A stretch of DNA of 64,000 nt from Tetramitus jugosus (Eukaryota; Heterolobosea; Eutetramitea; Acrasida; Vahlkampfiidae): assembly GCA_937625935.1 (NCBI GenBank), contig OW569353.1:310001-374000 (forward strand). The letters are read 5' to 3'. The translations under genes were made by a program, and so were the position numbers. The notes under the pieces were generated by a model. That model saw only the letters and a list, made by a program, of their open reading frames with translations. It was not told where the DNA came from and ran no database searches. This document shows positions 1-11,561 of this stretch, piece by piece. Position 1 is the first letter of the stretch. Each line of letters starts with the position of its first letter.

Positions 1-3000
1 GGAAAATTCTAATTTCTGCTCAGAAATCAATTGCTGACAACATGCTGATATCTCTTCTAACTTATAAGAATGAGAGTAATGAATCTGTGTGCTTGATCGA
101 TGGGTTCAATTTGCTACTTGAAAGGGATATATCCATATTTATGAATTGGCACAGCACCAATCCTGTTGTTGTACCATTTTTTGAAAGCAGAATAGGTACC
201 GAAGCACGCACATTGATGGAGGCAGATAAGAAGTCCGTCAAAACAGCAATGGCCTCATTGTTCCAAAAAGCACGCTCACGCTCTAATAGTTCAATCACCA
301 AGAAAGAAAAGAAGGCTCTCGAAACATACACTGTTCTTTCAAGAGAATGCAAACATGTTTTCAATACAATCAAAGAGCAGGGAGATTCAGCTGCGAAAAC
401 AAAGGTTGAGCAGGATGTCATTCGATATAAGTTTGCATTTGACCAATGGGATGCATTCAAACGTCAACTCTACATGGAAAGAGCTGTTTGGTATGATGGA
501 GATACAGTTAAAATGATTATCTGGGCACTTGATTCGACTGAGGGTCCACAAAGAATCCGTAAAAAGTTTGAGATGATGCAAGTAACCGGTGCGCTCGCAT
601 GGACGAAGAAGAGTCAAAATATTGAATCAACCCCAAGCATAACGGTGGAGAAGAGTGAACAGAATCCACAGTTCTTGATTGATCAATACAAGAAGTTTGA
701 GGAGCTTCAACTCTCACCAAAGGGTCTGCTCTCACCAATACCTCAAAAGAATTCTAGTCCTCACACTGAGACAGATAACACAATTGACAGTCATACCTCG
801 GATCAAGATGAAAACTCAGAATCAAATGATCATTCAGACAATACCGATGCTTTGAATGAATCTCATGATCTCAATTCAGAGACCGACAATTCAGAAACCA
901 CCTTTGAAGAAGATATGCAAGAGGATCTAGATATGCTCGATGAAGAAATGGGCGAATACTTCAAGATTCGAAGACTTCTGGAACCTGGAGAGAATATGGC
1001 CAACTCGGAGATTTATAACTCCTTAAAGGTCACAGGACTCGATGGACAGAAGGGCATCATTGTCTTATGTCAACACAATATGTACATCATTGATAATTTC
1101 ATGCTCACAAAGGATGAGAAGATCATTGAAGTCGATGGCAGTCATGTTACTTCAGCAACGTTTGACGATATCCCTCAAAGTCCATCTTCCGACACGAGTA
1201 CTAGTGGTGCACCAGTCATACCTATCAGTCATCATGTTATTAGAATCTCATACTCTGAAATCACACAAGTATTGAGGAGAAGATATCTTTTGCGTGTCAC
1301 CGCCTTAGAATTCTTTTGTGAGGATGGTAGAAACTATTTTGTTGTGTTTGAAAAGAGTGAAATGGAACCCATTCTCGACAAAGTTGTTGGACACTCTGGT
1401 GCCAAGAATATTAACAAAGGACCATCTCAAAAGCACATGACCTTATTGTGGCAAAAAGGAGAGATTAGTAACTTCGATTACTTGATGTACTTAAACACAT
1501 TGGCTGGTCGATCATACAATGATTTGACTCAATATCCAGTTTTCCCTTGGATTTTGAAAGATTATATGTCAGAAGAACTAGATTTGAATGATCCTAATGT
1601 CTTTAGAGACCTTTCCCGCCCTATGGGTGCTCAAACTGAAGAAAGAGCAAATCAGTTCAGACAGAGATTTAATGATTGGCCAGTTGAAACTGGTATCCCA
1701 AAGTTTCACTATGGCTCGCATTATTCATCCGCAGGTATCGTTCTGCACTATTTAATGAGAATTGAACCATTTACGACCCAGGCTATTGAGTTACAGGGTG
1801 GAAAATTTGATCATGCTGACAGAATGTTCCACTCGGTGCATGACACATGGCTATCTGCCTCAACAGACTACTCAATGGCAGATGTGAAGGAATTGATTCC
1901 AGAGTTCTTCTTCTTGCCCGAATTTTTAACCAACACCAATGATGTTGATTTTGGCAGACGACAAAATCACACCCGCGTGAACAATGTCGTACTACCTCCT
2001 TGGGCAAAGGGTGATCCTTTTGAATTTATTAGAATTCATAGATTAGCTCTGGAGAGTGATTATGTTTCTGAACATATTCATGATTGGATCGATCTTATAT
2101 TTGGTTATAAGCAGAAAGGAAAAGATGCAGAGGATGCCATTAATCTTTACTATTACTTAACATACGAAGGAGCCGTAGACATTGATGCCATCACTAACGA
2201 AGTTGACCGACAAGCAACTATCGCTCAAATTTCTAACTTTGGACAGACACCTCATCAAATATTCACTACACCTCATCCTAAACGAAATGCAGGACAATTG
2301 AGTCACTCTGGTCCTAATGTTGTTGCTGAATTGTTGACTAATATGAAGAAACCAACTACTCCGGGCGATGTTTCTGTGATCAGCTACAAGCTACCATTGG
2401 AAAACAAACAACTACTTTATTTGTCTTTAGATTCAATCGAGGGTCGAATCTGTACCAGTGCTGATGTGGTGTTCATGAACTTTACGCAATCCGGTGAAAA
2501 ATCACTGAAACCTAGACTTATGAATACGGGAACAATGATGAAAACACCACAAAATTGTGTTGGCCAAATTGCATCATCCAAGAGTGACGTTGTCGTATTG
2601 AAAAAGAATTGCTTCATGTGGGGACCAAAGGGAAGCAAGTACTTCTCATATGGACATCCAGATCACAGCTTACGCATTTCTAGAATTGGTGACGATCATC
2701 ACCATGCTAGGATGACTTATGAAAATCTTCATACGTCTCAAATTTCATGTGCCACATGTACTGACGATAAGAAAACTCTTATCACAGGAGGAGATGACTC
2801 TGCGGTTTCTGTTTGGAAGCTAGAGAGAGCAAGTAGTGGTCGAAAGAGAAAAGTAAACCTCACACTTAAAAAGAGGTTATGTGGACATTGTGATACTATT
2901 ACTTGCCTTTCCGCATCTACCTCTTTCAGTATCCTAGTCTCCGGATCGAAGGATGGTGCATGTATTGTGTGGGATTTGAATACTCTCCAATACATTAGAC

Positions 3001-3503
3001 TCCTAGAACATCAAGCTGTCTCGGATCGTGTGTGTATGGATGATAATTCAATCTCTTGCATCGCTATAAGCGCTCATAATGGCGATATTGCTGTTTGTTT
3101 GAACAACATCATCTATTTGTGGTCTATCAACGGAGCGTTGCTGGCCAAAGTTGATACCAGAGCTAGCAAAATTACTGCAATTTGTTTGTCAAACGCACCA
3201 AAATGGTACAATGATAATTTCATTGTTACTGGTCATGAGGATGGTTCCTTAAAGATATGGACGTATGACTTCTCTGCCACTCCCGATCCAAACAAATTGC
3301 AAGAAGAATACTATACTGACTCTGGACCAAACGGAATTTCAACATCCAGTGGTGGTCTGCTGGGTTCACTGTCAATCAAGCTCCACTCAACCAAGCATCT
3401 AAATACCTCTGAAGTAACATGTATTTACATAACTGAAGACCTCCAGAAACTTTATGCAGGTGACAACATGGGCACTGTAACGAGCTGGGAGGCTCCAAAT
3501 TAA
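1..3503 (+). CDS. BEACH domain and WD40 repeat protein (5' partial)
   Basis: Proteins of the BEACH family (neurobeachin, LYST, LvsA type) are large scaffolds in vesicle traffic and membrane fission. The reading frame is open to the left edge of the window, so the N-terminus lies outside; the first Met seen is at 42 and is probably internal. Numbering from that Met, an acidic Asp/Glu/Ser-rich linker covers about 240-305, a PH-BEACH domain about 311-465, and the BEACH domain about 465-745. The BEACH core is recognisable in the segment around FDYLMYLNTLAGRSYND and the FPW that follows. WD40 repeats fill about 800-1153, with typical SGSKDG and VTGHEDGS turns. No intron is needed in the visible part. 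The gene converges on HIRA with 31 bp between stop codons. The family assignment is firm; the exact orthologue within the family cannot be told without the N-terminal part. Confidence 0.9.
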   Translation, partial: KILISAQKSIADNMLISLLTYKNESNESVCLIDGFNLLLERDISIFMNWHSTNPVVVPFFESRIGTEARTLMEADKKSVKTAMASLFQKARSRSNSSITKKEKKALETYTVLSRECKHVFNTIKEQGDSAAKTKVEQDVIRYKFAFDQWDAFKRQLYMERAVWYDGDTVKMIIWALDSTEGPQRIRKKFEMMQVTGALAWTKKSQNIESTPSITVEKSEQNPQFLIDQYKKFEELQLSPKGLLSPIPQKNSSPHTETDNTIDSHTSDQDENSESNDHSDNTDALNESHDLNSETDNSETTFEEDMQEDLDMLDEEMGEYFKIRRLLEPGENMANSEIYNSLKVTGLDGQKGIIVLCQHNMYIIDNFMLTKDEKIIEVDGSHVTSATFDDIPQSPSSDTSTSGAPVIPISHHVIRISYSEITQVLRRRYLLRVTALEFFCEDGRNYFVVFEKSEMEPILDKVVGHSGAKNINKGPSQKHMTLLWQKGEISNFDYLMYLNTLAGRSYNDLTQYPVFPWILKDYMSEELDLNDPNVFRDLSRPMGAQTEERANQFRQRFNDWPVETGIPKFHYGSHYSSAGIVLHYLMRIEPFTTQAIELQGGKFDHADRMFHSVHDTWLSASTDYSMADVKELIPEFFFLPEFLTNTNDVDFGRRQNHTRVNNVVLPPWAKGDPFEFIRIHRLALESDYVSEHIHDWIDLIFGYKQKGKDAEDAINLYYYLTYEGAVDIDAITNEVDRQATIAQISNFGQTPHQIFTTPHPKRNAGQLSHSGPNVVAELLTNMKKPTTPGDVSVISYKLPLENKQLLYLSLDSIEGRICTSADVVFMNFTQSGEKSLKPRLMNTGTMMKTPQNCVGQIASSKSDVVVLKKNCFMWGPKGSKYFSYGHPDHSLRISRIGDDHHHARMTYENLHTSQISCATCTDDKKTLITGGDDSAVSVWKLERASSGRKRKVNLTLKKRLCGHCDTITCLSASTSFSILVSGSKDGACIVWDLNTLQYIRLLEHQAVSDRVCMDDNSISCIAISAHNGDIAVCLNNIIYLWSINGALLAKVDTRASKITAICLSNAPKWYNDNFIVTGHEDGSLKIWTYDFSATPDPNKLQEEYYTDSGPNGISTSSGGLLGSLSIKLHSTKHLNTSEVTCIYITEDLQKLYAGDNMGTVTSWEAPN

Positions 3504-3523
3504 TTGTACAGACAACCAACTAC

Positions 3524-3539
3524 AATAAATTATTTTATT
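3524..3539. promoter_or_regulatory. Face-to-face AATAAA poly(A) signals
   Basis: In the 31-bp gap between the BEACH gene and HIRA, AATAAA occurs on the + strand at 3524-3529 and on the - strand at 3539-3534. The minus-strand hexamer overlaps the TAA stop codon of HIRA (3537-3535). This suggests that both transcripts are cleaved inside or beyond the opposite coding region, so their 3' ends overlap. The hexamers are seen directly; their use is inferred. Confidence 0.5.
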
Positions 3540-6279
3540 CTGCCAATTGGTTGAGCATATCTCGGTACTCTATAATGACTCTTTGAAGAGCAAGATCCTT
3601 TCCAACAAATTGCAGCAACTTGCTCAACATTGTTCGCTTTGGCATCTTGCCAACAAATGGATTCCAGTCATCTGAAGTTCCTTGTTTCCTCACCGGCCCG
3701 AGCAACGAATTGCACAACTCTGCAAATCTATCAACATTGTTTGTTCGAGACAAATGTCTTGCATAGGCTTTCAAAAAGTGGAGATAACCACTATCATCAT
3801 CGAGTGCTGCCGTAGACGCGAGGCCAATTTCTAAATCTTCAATTGTTTGAAGCGACCGCTTTTGTTGATCAACAACCGTTTCGTCGTTAGAGACAGCCTC
3901 TATACGACACTGTTCTGCCAGTCGTGCTGCTCTCGTCTTTAAGTATCTGTACGTCAAATTCTCATAAATCTCGTCTCCATGATCGTTGTCATACAAATGG
4001 GTTGCGGATGATACAAATGACGATAATGAAGCATGAGAATCTGCAATACACAACCAAGTTTTGAGTGAGTGATTATATGAATATGACTCTCCATTGCTCA
4101 AGGTGACAACTGGAACTCCAGTCGCAGTTACACCGACATCGTCAATGAATCGATTTTGACGAGGATTCCTGTACACAATATGATCCGCTGAACTTTGAGC
4201 AATGCATTTCGTCCTTAAAACATCCCACAAATAAAGCATCTTCTCGCTAGTAACAACTACCAAATGTCGATCCTTATTACAACAAATATGCTGTGCGACA
4301 CTATCGAGTATAAGAGGTGGCAGCAACCTGCGTCCAGTTCTCGAGAAAATATGAACAGAGTTTAGCTTTCCAGTAACAGCGACAAAATTGGAATTAACAG
4401 CGGCGTTGATTGGTGCTTCTCCTATATTGGCATTCCAACTACACACCCCGTTATGCAAATAACTAATCTCACCCTCCACAGAACATTTGACTTCTTCCTT
4501 ATCGTTAATCTTCATGTATAGAGGCTCAGGAGCAAATTGATCCACAAGAACAGGGTCTTCTCGCCGGCGCTTCGCCTCATTTTCTGTGGACTCCTCCACT
4601 CGGTCTCTCTTCTTAGACACCACCTGGACAGACTTTGCTGAAGTAACAACCGGTTTATCAACTGCAGTGTTCAGTGTGAGCGCAGAGTTAATAATATTCG
4701 ATCCTTCGTTCATTCTGTTTTCCATTATTTGTATAGCATTAGGCTGAGCAATTGTTGTCTCTTGGCTGGGTTTCTTACTTGAAGAATCGGTGTTGGCTGC
4801 AGTCTTAGTCCTTTGAGGGATTAGTACATTTGCAACTGGTCTTACAACCAATGGTTGAATTCTTCTCTTTCCATCCTTTGTTCTTGTTTCCTTTTGTTTC
4901 TCAATAATCGGTATTCCGTCATCAATAGGCTGCTGAGCAATAACTGACTGTTGTAATCCTTCTGAAAACTCATCAAAGGGCTCGGGATCGTTCAAGTCTA
5001 TAAAGGAGTCAATAAGCGGAGCCTCTAACAGTGATCTGGAAGAGCTAAACTCACCATACTTCTCCCTCATCAAACTATTCACCTTGTACTGAGGCATGGG
5101 TTTTCCAAAGAAGTCGGTTGGAAAACGAATAACAGTTACACTACCATCTGAGGAAGAGCACAGCATCACATTTCCATTCTTATTCCACGCAATATCGGTA
5201 ATACCTTCACGTACAAGATCAGATATGATAAAGAGGGGTCTACCAGCATTGGTGGCCCATATCGAGATCGAAGAATCCATGCTTCCTAGTGCCACAACAG
5301 TCACCATATGCTTCTCATCTTCAGGATCTTCAAATATCACTGGATTATATTTGGCTACGATCACTGAATCTTTATGACCACTAAATTCATTCGTGTGCTT
5401 AAATTCCTTTCTCGAAACAATGGGAGCAACATGATTCTTACCACTGAGACCATTCACCACAACAATAAACTCTCCATCGGGCGACCACGTAGGCCTATAA
5501 GCCATATTGTCACCCATCGAGTGTGAAAATGGCTCTACGATCGATGTAGTCTCAGACCATGTGCTCGAAGACCACACAACCACTTGTTTTTCTGCCTGTG
5601 CCAGTAAATATTTTCCAATTGGATCCCATATGACTCCCTTAACGATTCCATCCATTGACAATGTCTGCAAATGCACTCTCTGCTCCACATCGTACACACA
5701 AACAGTGTTATCAACGCCACACGATGCCAAATATTTGCTATCACGACTCCAATCGATACACAGGACATCTCTCGTGTGACCTCCGAATAATTTAACACAT
5801 CTCCAACTCTCTTTTTGATCCATGCTGGGCATTACGTGCTGTTCATACTGATACAAGCTAATTTTCTGATCATCACTCGCACAACTGATAAAACGACCAT
5901 TGGGAGAGAACCGAAGACAATTAATGGTCAATGTATGATGATCCAACTTTGCAATTAATTCCTCCTTTGGATTCACATTGACAACAAGGTCCAATTGAAC
6001 AGTGTTGGACAGAGAAATTTGTTGTTGATCCATTGTCTTGCTATTGATATTATCATCACCAATGATGCTAGAACTACCAGAACCATTATCATCACTATTG
6101 AATAATTTGATTGTTCGGTACAAATAAACATCTTTGAACAGAGCAATGGCAAATCGAGTGCCATCTGGATGAATGTCCAATGTGTATATGGAATGTTGTT
6201 CCTTGGAGATGTTCGTTGGCCATGTTGGTTTCTCAATAATAAACTTGTGATTGTGCTTGGTGGTCACTTGTTCACTCAT
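3535..6279 (-). CDS. HIRA: HIRA-type histone chaperone
   Basis: HIRA deposits histone H3.3-H4 independently of replication, working with ASF1 in the nucleus. The single-exon 914-residue protein starts with the family's opening, a KPTW motif followed by LDIHPDGTRFA (about 30-40). A seven-bladed WD40 propeller runs to about 400, with clear blades such as FSPNGRFISCASDDQKI and WSRDSKYLASCGVDNTV. At about 466-474 the segment DGKRRIQPL resembles the ASF1-binding B domain. The C-terminal HIRA domain begins with a second beta-rich region near 590-700 and continues helical to the end. The length is close to human HIRA (about 1000). The poly(A) hexamer overlaps the stop codon. It is transcribed away from the seven-helix membrane gene across a 411-bp shared upstream region. 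Confidence 0.9.
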   Translation of the reverse strand: MSEQVTTKHNHKFIIEKPTWPTNISKEQHSIYTLDIHPDGTRFAIALFKDVYLYRTIKLFNSDDNGSGSSSIIGDDNINSKTMDQQQISLSNTVQLDLVVNVNPKEELIAKLDHHTLTINCLRFSPNGRFISCASDDQKISLYQYEQHVMPSMDQKESWRCVKLFGGHTRDVLCIDWSRDSKYLASCGVDNTVCVYDVEQRVHLQTLSMDGIVKGVIWDPIGKYLLAQAEKQVVVWSSSTWSETTSIVEPFSHSMGDNMAYRPTWSPDGEFIVVVNGLSGKNHVAPIVSRKEFKHTNEFSGHKDSVIVAKYNPVIFEDPEDEKHMVTVVALGSMDSSISIWATNAGRPLFIISDLVREGITDIAWNKNGNVMLCSSSDGSVTVIRFPTDFFGKPMPQYKVNSLMREKYGEFSSSRSLLEAPLIDSFIDLNDPEPFDEFSEGLQQSVIAQQPIDDGIPIIEKQKETRTKDGKRRIQPLVVRPVANVLIPQRTKTAANTDSSSKKPSQETTIAQPNAIQIMENRMNEGSNIINSALTLNTAVDKPVVTSAKSVQVVSKKRDRVEESTENEAKRRREDPVLVDQFAPEPLYMKINDKEEVKCSVEGEISYLHNGVCSWNANIGEAPINAAVNSNFVAVTGKLNSVHIFSRTGRRLLPPLILDSVAQHICCNKDRHLVVVTSEKMLYLWDVLRTKCIAQSSADHIVYRNPRQNRFIDDVGVTATGVPVVTLSNGESYSYNHSLKTWLCIADSHASLSSFVSSATHLYDNDHGDEIYENLTYRYLKTRAARLAEQCRIEAVSNDETVVDQQKRSLQTIEDLEIGLASTAALDDDSGYLHFLKAYARHLSRTNNVDRFAELCNSLLGPVRKQGTSDDWNPFVGKMPKRTMLSKLLQFVGKDLALQRVIIEYRDMLNQLAE

Positions 6280-6690
6280 TTGTGGCCGCGCTTTTTCTTT
6301 TTTGATTTTCTCGATTTTTTTGTTCGCAATTTTGAGATGAAACGATCACGAATGAGAATTTGGGCGCCAAAGATACTTGGCGGGCACTCGCGAAACTTGG
6401 AAGCGTCCAACTGAATGCAGCCAACGACAGCGCGGGAAATCGTAGGAGTTGAATTTTTTGGATGCGACTCTTTTCGGACACCATCAATCACTATCCAAAC
6501 CAACAACCACAACCATTTTGCAACGAATTATCTCTTATTTCCATTTTGGACAATCTACTCGAAACATTGGTCAGCGAACAGTAGTAGGAAGAGAAGAGGC
6601 TGACACACACAAACGATTGTTCGTTTTCTATAGAAATCCATCTATATATTCTATATATTAAGCTGCTTTTAAATATCGTCAAAAGGCATA
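6280..6690. promoter_or_regulatory. Divergent upstream region, HIRA / seven-helix gene
   Basis: This 411-bp gap lies between two start codons facing away from each other and presumably holds both promoters. A TATA-rich stretch (CTATATATTCTATATATTA, 6642-6660) ends 30 bp before the + strand ATG. An imperfect palindrome TTGGAAGCGTCCAA lies at about 6398-6411. Small open frames here overlap one another, have no family features and are not called. Confidence 0.3.
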
Positions 6691-8157
6691 ATGAATCCTT
6701 TTAGTATCGTTCTTGTGATATTCGATTTTATACTACTGGGATGTTTGACGTTCAACAGTGTACTGTGCATTGCATCAGGCATCATGGTGCTTTTTCTGCA
6801 TCGACATGCATTGAATGTGTTGTGGTCCAGTAGACTACTATTGCTCACGTTTGTTGCTCTATGGAATGTATGTGTGCCTCAACTTCCTTTTCATCATATG
6901 ACATCTGCTACGGACATGTGTTTTTTATTTGTTAAAAGTTGTTGTTGTTGTTGTTGTGCACGAGTCATCATCATTGACACGCAGATTCATTAGATTGGAA
7001 TATTGTTTGGCGCTGTCGAGTACATTTGGGATGCAGCCTCCGTTGAGAGAGCAATGTGCAGAGTTTATACCGGATTGGTGTACAGTCCTGGTCATGCTGG
7101 TGTCACCAGCACTCTTTTATTTATTTTGTTTCAATATGTGTATGTACAATGCTTCTAAACAAGTGCACAATCTCTTGTTCTTGTGTGTGTGTCGCCATTC
7201 GAGCTAACCATGCATTCTCTCTTGTGTCATGTCACACATCTCTATCATGTGAATCTCTATCTATACCAGACCATCACCATCAAACACGGATCGGTCTCGA
7301 GAACATATCGAACAGTCAAAAGCATCAAAGATATTGAGCTCACTGCTGCCTAGCATTCATATTTTTTGGAAAACTCTGCTCGTTGTTTCGATCGTATTTG
7401 TCATACAACTCGCTCTGTTGTTGGTCGATGTGTTTTTAAAGAGCTCAAAAGTTCCACAGTTTATCTTTGCTAACTATAGCAAAAAATATGGACGATGTCA
7501 TCAACCGATTGCTCCCTTCTCGATCTATGCATTGTATTCTGCACTTTTCTTGATAGTTTTCAGTAAGTGATTCAATGATGAGATGTATTTTGTTGTTGTT
7601 TTTGTTGTTATTTTGGTATGAAAGAACGTGCACTCAATATCTATCTCTGTGTCTGTAGCTATTGCATGTAGTAGAATGTACCGAACAATTGTGAATTATA
7701 GGCTGAAAAGGCGCTTAATCGTTGCGCAAACTCTGGTCTCTCTATTTATTAGCATTGCACTTCTCATGCGATGCATTGAACTAGTTGCAGCTATCGTTAA
7801 CTGGAATCAGATCAATCATTTATTTAGATTGCTATCCGCTCTCTTTGATTTGATTACATCACTTGTAATAGTTATCGTAAGTCATTCCTCTCTTTGTTTC
7901 TGCTAACCAAAGTATCTACTCACACCTTTTCATCTACTCACTTGTGTAAACTACAGTTTTTTGTCATGATACCCATCATTGACACAGCACGAGCACCAAA
8001 ACTTATTCTAACTCCCATGCATTCGGAGCCATCGATGACTCCTGAACGGAAAACCACACCAGAATCCACCAATAAGAGCAGTGAACGCCTATTACCAAAG
8101 TCCAAGCGTTCCTCATCGGTTGAATTCCTAGATATTTCCACATCCAATCACATATGA
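6691..8157 (+). CDS. Seven-helix membrane protein, family unknown
   Basis: I do not recognise this family. Five exons join cleanly: 6691-6867, 6994-7139, 7270-7562, 7659-7876 and 7957-8157. Donors are GTATGT or GTAAGT and acceptors TAG or CAG; every unspliced frame soon reaches a stop. The product is 344 residues. Hydrophobic stretches suggest seven membrane helices, starting near residue 4 (VLVIFDFILLGCLTFNSVL) and ending in LITSLVIVIVFFVMIP near 270-285. The tail after the last helix is hydrophilic, Ser/Thr/Pro-rich and basic, as in a cytosolic C-terminus. The topology resembles a GPCR or a THH1/TOM1-like protein, but I see no diagnostic motif of either, such as DRY or NPxxY. Helix number comes from reading hydrophobicity by eye, so it may be off by one. 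Confidence 0.7.
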
Positions 8158-8214
8158 CAACCTCATCCATAAAAATTCAAAAAATGCAATCATCTTTGTA
8201 GATGTCAAATCAAA

Positions 8215-11200
8215 ATGTCCGATCGATTGATCCGTCAAGTTGTGATCCGTGTTATCAAGCGAAAAAAACAACAAACGAGAACAAACATGAAACTCACCAG
8301 CGTTCCTTCCTATTTTGTGATCGCTGTGACTACCATATGTGCCATTGCTCTCCTGTTCATTGGTGTAACTCAGTTGTACGCTGACAAAGAAGCTGAGAAA
8401 TTGACTCAACGTTTATCGAGAGCTCTCGACCTGTTCAAGAAGAACAACAACACGAGCACCAATAACGACAAGATGAGAAGCTTCTTTAGCAATCCACCTG
8501 AGAGAGATCAGTGCCTCATGTCCTGGATGCATCCAAACTACATTCAGCTTCGAGTGCCCAAACTCAAGGACAAAGTCAAGGACAAGTACCATTTGTATCT
8601 CTACCGAGAGAAGTCTGATGAATTTGCAGTGAATGGTATTCCTGTGTTGTTTATTCATGGTCATGGAGGTTTATACAAGCAAGCGAGATCGTTGGGACCA
8701 GCTGTTGACAAGAGAAGGCAAGCGGATAGTCCATTTCCAGATTCTTTCAATCATTTGTTGTCGAAACTCCATACGATTCAAGCTTCGAATGAAACCACTG
8801 GATATGTTCCATTGGATATCTTCACTGTCGACTTTTTGGAGGAGTTTTCTTCGTTCCATTCTCAGTTGCTCTGGGATCAAGCATCCTATGTCAATCATTG
8901 CATCAAATTCATTATGAGCATGTACAACACAGGACAAAAGTCTGTAATTATTGTGGCTCATTCTATGGGAGGATTGGTGGCTAGAGCTGTTCCTCTATTG
9001 AAGTCCTATACAGAGGGATCGATTGATACCATGATCACATTGAGCACCCCTCACAGAGAGCATCCATTATTTGTGGACTCATCTCTCTATTCCTTCTATA
9101 ACACAATCAACACTGAATGGATCACTCGTAAGGATAAATTTAAGGATATGGCCGTCATCTCCATTGGAAATGGTTTTAGAGATACGATGATTCGTTCAGA
9201 TGCAACTAATCTTCAAGGTATTATCGGAGAAGAGAACAGTTTCTCAGTTTCTTCGTACTCTGTCCAGAATGTCAGAATATCGCCTGATCACCTCAGTATT
9301 ACCTGGTGCAGACAAGTGATGAACACGATCGGTAATGCCTTGCTAGAACTTGTGAATTCCAAGGAAAATACCAAGATGGGCTTATTTGATGCACCATTGA
9401 AGGACAGAATGAATATTTTGAAGAAACATTTCTTGGAGAGTCCTGCCTATCGAAATCTTCTCCACGTTCACGACACTATCGAATACTTCCCACTAGTTCC
9501 CAAGAATAGAATATTGGCAAACAGAAACTCGCTGACAATCAGCGAACTGAACTCCAGCTTTAAGCCTTTATCCAATATCATTTATGTTTTTGATGCGAAG
9601 AAAGCCAGACAAGCCAAAAGAGACTCCCTGTCAATTCTGAGTAACTTTCCTCAGGATCAATTTAGTATCTATGGATCTAATGGAGATGAACCAGACAGAT
9701 ACTTTAGATTGAACAATATGATTGAATCTTTACCTTTTGTTAAGGTGGGTCAAAAGCAAGAACAAGAGGAATCTATTAACCAAGTTGCTCAATCGATATT
9801 CAGATTGAATGCACGTACATTATCTAGTAAGTATGAGTGAATTTTGCAACTAACAATCCTCCAACAGAGCGATACTAACACAAACATAGAATTTGATGAG
9901 ATAGTGATCAGTGCACATCAAATTCAATCGGAGAATAGTCAATTAACTGTGGACTTTTACTCCGAGAAGAGTATGTACTTGCCCTTTTTTGTATCGAATG
10001 CAGCTCCTTGAGATACTGACATCATATGTATTTCTTATTAGAATCACAACAATTGGCTACTTTCCCTGGGTTTGCACAGTTGTTGACGCAGCCTGTGACC
10101 ATTCTAACCAATCAAAAACATGAAGGAGTCGTCCATATCAAGATGAATAAGTTTCCAAGACAGTATGCCTATAGAATGAAAGTTAAGGAATGTAGCTCCA
10201 AGCATATGCACCCTATTGCCTATGTATATTACACAGACAAATACCCAACATTTGAAGATCGATACTATGTAGATGCACGAGATTTTAAGATTAAGTTTTT
10301 CTATAGCAACAGTGCCTCGAATGGATTTACGACGACACTCCTCATGAATCCTTCATGTCCTCTCACTGTTATGGTTGATATTGATATTCCAGAAACCCTT
10401 TCCCAAGTGTTTAGATTCAATCACTCCCCAATTTTAGCAACTATGATCGCTATTATGCTTCTCGCATGCTCTCACCAGATATCAACAGGTATGTTTCGTT
10501 GTATGCATGAATATTTACTCACAGTAAGCTAACATCTATTGTTTAGGTTTCAAGATTGGAATTACCCGCTCAATTTACTCCATTCTCTTTTCAAGAATTA
10601 TCCCAATACTATGCACCCTTCTACCCCTCATTACTACCTACATACCTGTATCCCAGATTCCACAGTTGCTCACAAACTCCAAGATATTTTCAAGTCATAC
10701 TCCATCTCTTCATCAAGATGATTGCTGGTACATTTTGATTGTTGGATTGTTTGCTTATGCTGTTGTTGTATTGTTAGCATTTACTCTTCACCTGTTGACA
10801 CTAGTTTTGGCTTTGCCAATGAAGTTAGTGTTTGGTTTGCCTAACTATTTCAGAAGATTAACGGGGTATGTTTGATATGAAATATTTGTGTATCCAAAAA
10901 CCGCTCTTTTCTAACCACTATTATAGAGGTGTATGGTTTATTGTGATGAACAGTTTGGGTTTAATCGCACTCTTCTGTATTCACTCGGGTTTAGCGTTTG
11001 GTTTGGGTCTGATACTTATGATCGGAAATCTTTCCTTTAGAAAGTTTGCTAGAAACAAGCCACAAACATATGTATTTACAAATAATAGTAGATCAGGTGC
11101 CCTATTGTTCTGTGCTGTTGCATCCATTCTAATTGGCTGCCCAACTATCGTGTATTTGCGTGAATGGCAATTGAGAGTCGAATCCAATTTTGATCCAAAG

Positions 11201-11557
11201 AACGAAGACGCTCTCACTCACATATCTCAAATATCATATCTAGCTAAGCTCTTTGCATCTCAGATGCCAGATCGCTACTTTGTTGATTCAACAAAGCTTC
11301 TGTTGCTCCCTCTGATTCAATACTTTAGCTACTATTTTACTCATAGTATTTATGAGACAAAGCAAGGAACTGGTATGATAGAATTGATTGTAAGAGTTGT
11401 TCTAGAATCGTCTGCATACTTTGTGCTCATTGCTAGCAGATTTAGAGGATACTTAAGTATCTATGCACTTGCTGTCTCAAGTATTGCCCTATTCGCCTAT
11501 GGTTTTAGCAGAAGCACTGAAACAAAGCGAAATAATATCAAACAGAAGACCGATTAA
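8215..11557 (+). CDS. PGAP1: GPI inositol-deacylase (PGAP1/Bst1)
   Basis: PGAP1 removes the acyl chain from the inositol of GPI anchors in the ER, which allows GPI proteins to leave the ER. Five exons (8215-9826, 9890-9970, 10042-10488, 10547-10865, 10927-11557) give 1029 residues, in the range of yeast Bst1. An N-terminal membrane helix lies at about 33-55. The lipase core follows: oxyanion segment IHGHGG at about 147-152 and nucleophile elbow AHSMGG with Ser250. The segment between them keeps the family's FHSQLLWDQASYVNHC pattern. Exons 2-3 encode a luminal beta-rich part, and exons 3-5 encode several membrane helices. All introns are 58-71 nt. The stop codon is only 4 bp from the stop of the convergent coiled-coil gene. 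The 58 bp to the previous stop codon (8157) is very short for a separate promoter. Confidence 0.93.
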
Positions 11558-11561
11558 AAGT

